Shown here: positions 23,647-29,570 of the stretch, one piece after another
How the letters are laid out: each line of letters starts with the position of its first letter
Numbering within the stretch: the stretch's first letter is position 1
Position numbers and translations under genes: made by a program
Source: CAZWVA01 sp964636885
GTDB taxonomy: Bacteria > Desulfobacterota_D > UBA1144 > Nemesobacterales > CSP1-2
Length of the DNA stretch: 29,570 bases
NCBI GenBank assembly: GCA_964636885.1
Contig: CAZWVA010000032.1
Coordinates: 1-29,570, forward strand
Reading direction: 5' to 3'
Notes under the pieces: generated by a model
Told to the model about the DNA's origin: nothing
Database searches by the model: none
What the model saw: only the letters and a program-made list of their open reading frames with translations

Positions 23647-24627
23647 TCAAGCGATCCGGTTTTCAGGAGTGACGAGAACCCCAGGGCAGTTCGTAGGAAG
23701 CCGCCCGAACATCAGCCATTCAAGAGGGATCCCCCACAGCTTCTCTTTGAATCGGCTGTTAAAGAAGCCGAAATGGCCGATGGTCGTCTCTTCAATAGAT
23801 TTGGGGGAAATCCTGAGATGCGTCCTCTGGCTGTGGATGAAATAGGAAAGCAGGCGCTCTACCGCAGGAACGGTGCCAAATTCATCATCTGTCACGCTTA
23901 CGGCCAGGGTGGGTGCCGTGAGGGAGGCGAACCGTTTTAGGAGCTCCTCCTTCTCCGGGGATGAGAGGCTCCGCCAGGCGTCTTCTAAACGCCTACGGCT
24001 AAAGACCCAGTCCCGCACGACCCCCTTAGGGGTATCCTCTAGCCATCCCAGTCTCTTCCCGGGGAAATAGCCGAAGGGTATCGTAAGTATGGGCATTATG
24101 ACGTGCCACTTTAGGATCATCCTAAGCCTGGAGCCCGGTGCATAGTCACGCCAGTAGGCGTATTGTGCACCCATGGTGAAGACACGGCGGATGAGATGGT
24201 TCGATTTGGCAAGACCGAGGACAAGTCCGCCCACGCTATGGGCAACTACATGGATCGGCTGACCGGAAAAGGACCCCTCGGCATACCTAAGCACGGCGTT
24301 AAAATCGAGGCTACCCCAGTCGAGCCAGCCCGCATTGAAGCCGCGAAGCGTCTCAGGGCGTGATTCACCGATTCCACGATAATCGTAGGCGATGACATCG
24401 AACCCGTGCTCGAAGAGAAAGACCGCGAAACGGAAGTAATAACGGCAGCGGACCGATGTTGCCGGGTTTATGATGACAACTGGCCTTCCGTCCAGCCACT
24501 CTTTCGAATGGCGCCAGGAAAAGCCCTTTATCTTAAATCCATCTTCGGCCTCCAGGGTAAAGGGCTTAGGTGAAACCGCACTTTCCCCGGGCTTTTGCGG
24601 CTCACCCATAAGGGACGGGATCGTCAT
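23647..24627 (-). CDS. Alpha/beta hydrolase, COG4757-like
   Basis: Cytoplasmic serine hydrolase of unknown substrate. The oxyanion segment is VVIINPATSVRCRYYFRFA, the strand-turn DVIAYDYRGIGESRP is typical, the nucleophile elbow is VVAHSVGGL, and a C-terminal catalytic His is expected in ETTIGHFGFFNSRFKEKLW; the Asp is probably in SVTDDEFGTV. 326 residues with an N-terminal polar extension. Codons end in G/C more often than in neighbouring genes and the Arg codons include many CGC/CGG, unlike the AGG/AGA habit around it, which suggests later acquisition. It has its own AT-rich upstream region and is not tightly linked to a neighbour. Confidence 0.85.
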   Translation of the reverse strand: MTIPSLMGEPQKPGESAVSPKPFTLEAEDGFKIKGFSWRHSKEWLDGRPVVIINPATSVRCRYYFRFAVFLFEHGFDVIAYDYRGIGESRPETLRGFNAGWLDWGSLDFNAVLRYAEGSFSGQPIHVVAHSVGGLVLGLAKSNHLIRRVFTMGAQYAYWRDYAPGSRLRMILKWHVIMPILTIPFGYFPGKRLGWLEDTPKGVVRDWVFSRRRLEDAWRSLSSPEKEELLKRFASLTAPTLAVSVTDDEFGTVPAVERLLSYFIHSQRTHLRISPKSIEETTIGHFGFFNSRFKEKLWGIPLEWLMFGRLPTNCPGVLVTPENRIA

Positions 24628-24767
24628 GGGTCTTTTCTCGTAATTTCAATTTATATAGTCTCCCGAATTTATATTTAATATCTCTTTCTTCTCGTTATCA
24701 AATAAGGTTTTCATATTAATGCGAAATTGGATTTATTTACTTTCTAAATTTATAAAAACTTTAAATT

Positions 24768-24787
24768 TTTACAATAGCTTTTGTAAA
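24768..24787 (-). terminator. Weak AT-rich hairpin after glcF
   Basis: TTTACAA, a 6-nt loop and TTGTAAA form a 7-bp stem 16 bases past the glcF stop codon on the minus strand, with a T-run a little further on. It is a possible terminator, weak because the stem is nearly all A/T. Confidence 0.35.
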
Positions 24788-24802
24788 GCGAATTGAGAGC
24801 AT

Positions 24803-26119
24803 TCAAGTATCGGAACCAGGAATACTTCCCAAATACGCCCAGTCGAGTAGCTCGATAGGATGGGCGGTCTTTATGTTTAGCCCGTGCTCCCTTATTCCCT
24901 TCTGGATCTGGAGGAGGCATCCGGGGTTCCCCACGAGGAGAACATCCGCTCCGGTTTCCATGAGTTTTGAGATCTTACGCTCAAGGAGGCTTTCAGACAT
25001 ATCGGGCTGCAGAAGGTTGTATATCCCAGCGCTACCGCAGCAGAGGTCGGATTCTGGAAGCTCAATAAGCTCGATCCCCGGAATCCCCCTTATTATCCTT
25101 CTCGGATGCTCCCTTATCCCCTGAGCGTGGGCTATGTGGCATGCGTCCTGATAAGTAACCCTGAGTCTTAGTTCCTTTAACTCCCCCTGGATTCCTATAT
25201 CCGAAAGGAACTCCATTACGTCTCTCGTCTTTCTGCTCAGCCTCTCTCCACGTTCTCCATATTGAGCGTCGTTTTTAAGGAGCTCCCCGTATTCCTTCAT
25301 GGCGGAACCGCAACCGGCTGCATTTACAACAACGGCATCTACATCCAATTCATCAAAGACCCCTATGTTTGAACGCGCAAAGCCCCTGGCCTCAGAGAGC
25401 CTTCCTGAATGGAGGGAGAGTGCCCCACAACAGCCCTGATTCCTTGGGATAACAACATCGCAGCCATTTTCTGAAAGCACCCTCACCGTTGCCTCATTCG
25501 TCTTAGAAAAGAAAACGCTCTGGACGCACCCGGTAAGCATAGCAACCCTGAAGCGCCTCTTCCCCCTGGCAGGTACCACACTCGGCAAACGGGAAAGGAG
25601 TGGAGAAAATCCCACCTTTGGCAGTATCCCCTCTGCACTTGCAAGCCCCTTTGGAAGAACCCCCATACGCCTAAGCAATAGGCTTAGCCCCGTTACCTGA
25701 TTCAGGAAGAGGAAGGGAAGGAGGAGCTTAAGCCTTCCGGGATAGGGAAAGATCGAGAACAAAAGAGAGCGGAAGAGCCTCTCTGAGAGGGGCCTTTCGT
25801 ATTTACGCTCTATCTGAGACCTTGCGGCCTCTATGAGACTCCTGTAGCGTACCCCCGATGGACAGGCAGTCTCGCATCCGAGACATCCCAGGCATAGATC
25901 CAGGTGCTTAACCAGGGCCTTCCCCATAGGGATCTTCCCCTCAACGGCGGATTTTATGAGGTATATCCTTCCCCTCGGAGAGTCGAGTTCGTTACCCGTC
26001 TGGAGGTAGGTGGGGCAGGCCGTAAGACAGAATCCGCAGTGAACGCAGTCCCTTATAATCTCAGGGCTCGGTCTATCCACCTCATCAAATGCCTTAAAGA
26101 CTATTGGTCTTTCTTCCAT
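24803..26119 (-). CDS. glcF: Glycolate-oxidase-type iron-sulfur subunit (GlcF)
   Basis: It passes electrons from the flavin subunits GlcDE to the respiratory chain during oxidation of glycolate or a similar 2-hydroxy acid. Two 4Fe-4S clusters are marked by CVHCGFCLTACP (about residues 25-36) and CLGCLGCETACPSGV (about 76-90). Two CCG domains follow, with GCCGALSLHSG and CCGSAGIYNLLQP. 438 residues, full family length. It is the last gene of glcD-glcE-DUF3891-glcF. Lactate utilisation proteins are related, so the exact hydroxy acid is not certain. Confidence 0.92.
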   Translation of the reverse strand: MEERPIVFKAFDEVDRPSPEIIRDCVHCGFCLTACPTYLQTGNELDSPRGRIYLIKSAVEGKIPMGKALVKHLDLCLGCLGCETACPSGVRYRSLIEAARSQIERKYERPLSERLFRSLLFSIFPYPGRLKLLLPFLFLNQVTGLSLLLRRMGVLPKGLASAEGILPKVGFSPLLSRLPSVVPARGKRRFRVAMLTGCVQSVFFSKTNEATVRVLSENGCDVVIPRNQGCCGALSLHSGRLSEARGFARSNIGVFDELDVDAVVVNAAGCGSAMKEYGELLKNDAQYGERGERLSRKTRDVMEFLSDIGIQGELKELRLRVTYQDACHIAHAQGIREHPRRIIRGIPGIELIELPESDLCCGSAGIYNLLQPDMSESLLERKISKLMETGADVLLVGNPGCLLQIQKGIREHGLNIKTAHPIELLDWAYLGSIPGSDT

Positions 26120-26178
26120 CCCTTAGATATGAACCACGCAGGATACACGATTAATATCCCAAATCCGCGTCCTTGAAT

Positions 26179-26949
26179 TCACTCCCTTCTAATCGAAAAC
26201 TCGAGCGTTTCGTATCTGGACTCCCTTAGTCTCTCTCTCAGCTCATCGTCTCTAGAAAACTCCTTCTGGCAGAGCCTTCTCCCATTTATCCGGAGCCTTA
26301 TAAGAGGCTTAACAAATGGATATGGAGTCACAACGTAGTCGTTTCCATCCCTCGATCTTAAATCGAGGGTTACCGAACGGCCACTATATTCGACGGGGAC
26401 GTCCTTAATCTCAATAGAGGGCCAGCCGTGGCAGAGGGCAAGTGAGATCACGTCTCCAATCTGGACGAACCTGAGATTGACCCGAACGTCTTCGGGCAAG
26501 GAGTTAACATCGAGGTTTTGGATGGCTATCTCAAGCGTGTTTGAGACAAAGTCGATTATCTCCATATGTGAGGCCATTGCGATCGTGTTATTTGAATCCC
26601 TGCTAAGGGACTTCTCGTTCAGTTTCCCAAAATGGAGCGCTATTAGGGCGGAGGCGTATGGATGCTCTAAGGAGTGTCTCTTAAAACAGCGCTTCCATAT
26701 CTCGGCCTGGTCTAAGGAATCCATCTCGAGGAAGTTCATCGGGAAGCGGCTTAGCGGGTTTACCTTGGGAAGGGAATCCCATTCCCTCCAGCCGTTATCG
26801 TGCTCTCCTATGGCCAGTAAAACCTCATCATAAGGGTCGGGCATTGCGAACTCCTCGTTTCCCCAATACCTCATTATCTCTCCTGAAAGCCGGGCATGGT
26901 CGTATTGATTGATGAGGATCCAACCTTCTTCTACTTCCCTTCGAATCAT
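26179..26949 (-). CDS. DUF3891 family protein
   Basis: 256 residues matching the pattern of DUF3891: MIRREVEEGWILINQYDHA at the N-terminus, then SGEIMRYWGN, AIGEHDNGWREWDS and a His-containing central region (ALIALHFGKL, MASHME). The conserved H/D residues (QYDHA, EHDNGW) suggest a metal site of the HD-hydrolase kind, but no activity is established that I know. Cytoplasmic, no membrane segment. It sits between glcE and glcF, an unusual position, and is likely co-transcribed with glcF (59 nt spacing). An 8-bp inverted repeat lies just upstream (26961-26992). Confidence 0.85.
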   Translation of the reverse strand: MIRREVEEGWILINQYDHARLSGEIMRYWGNEEFAMPDPYDEVLLAIGEHDNGWREWDSLPKVNPLSRFPMNFLEMDSLDQAEIWKRCFKRHSLEHPYASALIALHFGKLNEKSLSRDSNNTIAMASHMEIIDFVSNTLEIAIQNLDVNSLPEDVRVNLRFVQIGDVISLALCHGWPSIEIKDVPVEYSGRSVTLDLRSRDGNDYVVTPYPFVKPLIRLRINGRRLCQKEFSRDDELRERLRESRYETLEFSIRRE

Positions 26950-26960
26950 CTCCGAGTACG

Positions 26961-26992
26961 TCTTATTCGTATTTCTAATGTGATGAATAAGA
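26961..26992. repeat. Inverted repeat upstream of the DUF3891 gene
   Basis: TCTTATTC (26961-26968) and GAATAAGA (26985-26992) form a perfect 8-bp inverted repeat with a 16-nt loop in the leader of the DUF3891 gene. It may be an operator or a leader hairpin; nothing more can be said. Confidence 0.4.
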
Positions 26993-27113
26993 GACGGATT
27001 TTTAAATAGACTAACTCAGCCAGCCTGGCCCTGCAAGTATGGGTTAGGTGAGGGAAATCCATGTCCTGAAGATCCGAAATCGTATGAGTTCCCTCATCGT
27101 TTGACCATCTTCA

Positions 27114-28445
27114 TCATACAACAAACCTTCCGGGATTCAGGATACCATTTGGATCAAAAATGGATCTCAGCCTTTCCATCACCCTGAGTGATGCCCCTAC
27201 ATCACCCCATACGTCCACACGGGATTTTAGGGAAGTTGGCGCCTCCCGAATAACGAGGTTCCCTTTTAAAGAACCTATAAGATCACGAAGCGACCTTATA
27301 GCCTCTATCTGGGCCTCCCTCTCTCCCCCAATCGAGACGATTAGGATTCCATTTCCCACCCTTGAAGACGCATGGACCCTAAGTCCCGATTCATCAGATA
27401 CCCTCTCTAGCACCTCAAAGACCCTTGGAACGTCCGTAATGAGGACGCTTGCCTTAAAGACCGCTCTGTTGTCATCAGGTATCCTCCAGGGAAACTCCCT
27501 TATCTCCTCCCAGAGATCCTCTTCGATCCCACCCTCGAGTACGATCCCTTCTCCCCTTTTTTCCCCGCATATATCCTTCACCTTAGAGATCTGCTCTCTT
27601 ACGGCTTTTTTCACGCTTTCGATCCTCACGGCAAGTGCGTATCTCCCATCTGATAGAGAGAGACCGAGTCTATTCGATATGGCATCCATGAGAGGGGGAT
27701 TCAAGGCCTCAAGACATGTGGGAACGAGGGGGGAGTTCAGTATGGACAAGACCGAGTCCTTAAGAGAGTCGAGATCCGGGAAAGAAGCCAGATAGGTCTC
27801 TGAGAAATCCGGAATCGGATAGAGGCGAAAGGTCGCCTCGACCACGACTCCAAGGGTTCCGAGGGAGCCTACGTAGAGCTTAGGGAGATCGTATCCGGCG
27901 ACGTTTTTAACCACCTTTGCCCCGCCCTTTACGATTCCCCCATCGGGACGGACCACCTTTATACCTATCAGGAACTCCCTTATGGTGCCGTATCTAAGCC
28001 TCCTCGGACCGCTGTCGTTTGTGGCGATTATCCCCCCAACAGTCGCCCCGCTTTCTAAGTGGGGTGGGTCAACGGCGAGAAACTGTCTTTTTTGACCGAG
28101 TACCTCTTGGAACCCTTTTAGTGGGATCCCTGATTGGGTAACCGCCACAAGGTCTCCGGCCTCGTGTTCGAGGAGCCGGTTGAGACGGCTCGTAGAGAGT
28201 ATGATGTCCACCCTCTTTGGCTCCCTTCCAAATCCGATCTTCGTTCCCCCTCCAAGCGGGATAACCGACAAAGACTCCCTTGAGGCAAATCTCATTATCT
28301 CAGAGACCTCCTCTACGGTTCTGGGAAAGGTTATGACTCTGGGCTTTCTGCCTTCCACCGAGTAACCTTCGATCTCATGCTGCGACGAGAGGACACCGTC
28401 TCTACCTATAATCCCTATTATCTCTTCTATTACCCCGTCTCTCAT
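27114..28445 (-). CDS. glcE: Glycolate-oxidase-type FAD-binding subunit (GlcE-like)
   Basis: FAD-linked oxidase with a PCMH-type FAD domain at the N-terminus: VIPLGGGTKIGFG, SGATVGGIIATNDSGPRRLR and YGTIREFLIGIKVVRPDGG, then VVKNVAGYDLPKLYVGSLGT. The C-terminus IFDPNGILNPGRFVV is the usual FAD-oxidase ending. At 443 residues it is longer than typical GlcE (about 350) because the second half is fuller. It pairs with GlcD in the flavin part of the glycolate oxidase complex. The order glcD-glcE supports the call. GlcD lies 77 nt upstream, with a palindromic repeat between. Confidence 0.88.
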   Translation of the reverse strand: MRDGVIEEIIGIIGRDGVLSSQHEIEGYSVEGRKPRVITFPRTVEEVSEIMRFASRESLSVIPLGGGTKIGFGREPKRVDIILSTSRLNRLLEHEAGDLVAVTQSGIPLKGFQEVLGQKRQFLAVDPPHLESGATVGGIIATNDSGPRRLRYGTIREFLIGIKVVRPDGGIVKGGAKVVKNVAGYDLPKLYVGSLGTLGVVVEATFRLYPIPDFSETYLASFPDLDSLKDSVLSILNSPLVPTCLEALNPPLMDAISNRLGLSLSDGRYALAVRIESVKKAVREQISKVKDICGEKRGEGIVLEGGIEEDLWEEIREFPWRIPDDNRAVFKASVLITDVPRVFEVLERVSDESGLRVHASSRVGNGILIVSIGGEREAQIEAIRSLRDLIGSLKGNLVIREAPTSLKSRVDVWGDVGASLRVMERLRSIFDPNGILNPGRFVV

Positions 28446-28495
28446 GTTTTTATTAGAGGATCGCCCTTATGTTTTTGTCATTATGAATAAAATCA

Positions 28496-28521
28496 TAGGG
28501 GCAATTCATGAATTGTCCCTA
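28496..28521. repeat. 26-bp REP-like palindrome between glcD and glcE
   Basis: The stretch reads TAGGGGCAATTCA and then its inverse TGAATTGTCCCTA. Twelve of 13 pairs are perfect and the remaining one is a G-T. Palindromes with a TAGGG(G/A)CAATTCATGAATTG core recur as dispersed hairpin repeats in many bacterial genomes, so this is probably one copy of such a family; it begins right after the glcD stop. Confidence 0.65.
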
Positions 28522-28522
28522 C

Positions 28523-29570
28523 TCAAAACCTCTCTCCCAAACCGGCCTTTTCGATCGGGTGTTCCCTATAAGACTCTCTACCTGACTCGACACATGAGCG
28601 TGGAGTAGGAAACACCTTTCCAGGATTGGAGAGCCCCTTGGGATCAAATGCGCAGCGAACCATGTTCATGGTATCTAGACTGGGTTCGTCAAACATGAGC
28701 GGCATAAACCTCCTTTTATCATATCCAACCCCGTGCTCCCCCGTTATGCTTCCACCCGCATCCACGCATGCCTTTAGGATCTCCCCTGAAAGCTCCTCGG
28801 CCCTCTTTGCCTCTCCTGGGTTAGAGGAGTTATAGAGAACGAGCGGATGGAGGTTACCGTCACCAGCGTGGAAGACGTTTGCCACCTTAAGACCGTATTT
28901 CATACTCAGGCTCTCGATCTCACGGAGGACTTCGGCGAGTTTTGTCCTCGGAATAACTCCGTCCTGAACGTAGTAATTTGGACTCATTCGCCCCATGGCG
29001 GCAAAGGCGCTCTTCCTCCCCTTCCAGAATAGCATCCTCTCCTCCATGTCCCTTGCGACCCTTATTTCGTTTGCCATATTTTCCCTGAGTACATCCATTA
29101 CGACAGGCATCTGGGCCTCAACCTCGGCGCTCGGACCGTCCAGCTCGACAAGGAGTATCGCCCCGGCGTCTACCGGATAGCCGGCCTGGACGGCCTTTTC
29201 CACGGCTCGGATGCTCAGGTTATCCATTATCTCCATTCCGGCAGGAATTATCCCCCTTGCCGTGATTCCCGATACGGAGGCTCCTGCGTACTCTATCTTC
29301 TCAAAAGCCGCAAAGAGGGTCCTTACGGCTTCTGGCTTTCTTATGATCCTAAGAACTACCTTAGTCACTATCCCCAAAAGCCCCTCAGAGCCGACAAATA
29401 GCCCTACAAGATCGTAACCCGGATGATCGAGGGTCTTCCCGCCAATCTCGATTATCTCCCCGTCTGGAAGGACGACCTCTAGTCCCAGGACGTGGTTCGT
29501 CGTGACCCCGTACTTCAGGCAGTGAACCCCACCTGAGTTCTCGGCGACGTTACCGCCAATCGTACAGACG
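28523..29570 (-). CDS. glcD: Glycolate-oxidase-type FAD-linked subunit GlcD, N-terminus outside window
   Basis: The frame is open from the window edge (first full codon at 29569) to TGA at 28523, giving 349 visible residues, about the C-terminal three quarters of the protein. FAD-domain segments GGNVAENSGGVHCLKYGVTT and GLEVVLPDGEIIEIGG are at the visible beginning. The C-terminal FAD-oxidase domain has NVFHAGDGNLHPLVLYN and the flavin-near GGSITGEHGVGYDKR. It oxidises the 2-hydroxy acid. Gene order glcD-glcE-DUF3891-glcF supports glycolate oxidase over D-lactate dehydrogenase, although D-lactate is a possible substrate. Confidence 0.92.
   Translation of the reverse strand, partial: VCTIGGNVAENSGGVHCLKYGVTTNHVLGLEVVLPDGEIIEIGGKTLDHPGYDLVGLFVGSEGLLGIVTKVVLRIIRKPEAVRTLFAAFEKIEYAGASVSGITARGIIPAGMEIMDNLSIRAVEKAVQAGYPVDAGAILLVELDGPSAEVEAQMPVVMDVLRENMANEIRVARDMEERMLFWKGRKSAFAAMGRMSPNYYVQDGVIPRTKLAEVLREIESLSMKYGLKVANVFHAGDGNLHPLVLYNSSNPGEAKRAEELSGEILKACVDAGGSITGEHGVGYDKRRFMPLMFDEPSLDTMNMVRCAFDPKGLSNPGKVFPTPRSCVESGRESYREHPIEKAGLGERF

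Overview
The window is 29.6 kb of bacterial chromosome with moderate GC content, Arg codons mostly AGG/AGA and many ATA Ile codons. Signal peptides, a lipobox protein, an Slt-type lytic transglycosylase and an LpxH/PlcP-like phosphoesterase point to a Gram-negative cell envelope. LL-diaminopimelate aminotransferase, glycolate-oxidase-type GlcDEF and unimodular QueF fit a Desulfobacterota/Nitrospirota-like or related lineage, but I cannot name the organism. A run of ten Ns inside a gene shows that this is a gapped draft assembly. No rRNA, tRNA, CRISPR array, transposase or phage gene was seen.

Layout. 1-443: 5' part of a TetR regulator with a clear promoter and overlapping palindrome. 580-4273 (minus strand): a probable operon of a 59-residue basic protein, queF, a zinc-ribbon frame without a normal start codon, an orphan OppC-type permease and an Slt transglycosylase. 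4448-9196 (plus): the complete phosphate uptake operon pstS-pstC-pstA-pstB-phoU behind a four-unit Pho-box-like array. 9204-10097 (minus): an M48 lipoprotein protease. 10267-12210 (minus): a TetR-aminotransferase operon with a strong promoter and a perfect palindromic operator. 12373-15186 (minus): dapL plus a cellulose-synthase-like GT2 enzyme. 15544-18081 (minus): acyltransferase, a 57-residue small ORF and a PhoX/DUF839 protein. 18318-19998 (plus): a PlcP/LpxH-like phosphoesterase and an MJ1255-type glycosyltransferase. 20039-23522 (minus): a Nudix hydrolase broken by the N gap, and a three-domain M1 peptidase/ChaN-like/PDZ protein. 23647-24627 (minus): an alpha/beta hydrolase of different base composition. 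24803-29570 (minus): glcD (cut by the window edge), glcE, a DUF3891 gene and glcF.

The most interesting point is a probable phosphate-starvation regulon in two separate places. The same unusual signal, TTAA(C/T)-type hexamers repeated with exact 11-bp spacing, lies before pstS (four units) and twice, in opposite orientations, in the 236-bp divergent region between the PhoX-like gene and the PlcP-like gene. Each array is on the strand of the gene it faces. The second locus therefore looks like a Pho-controlled module: a secreted phosphatase and a PlsC/OlsA-like acyltransferase on one side, and a PlcP-like phospholipase C candidate with a glycolipid-synthase candidate on the other. I infer phosphate scavenging plus replacement of phospholipids by phosphorus-free glycolipids. 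The regulator genes (phoB/phoR) are not in this window, and the lipid activities are inferred from family and context only.
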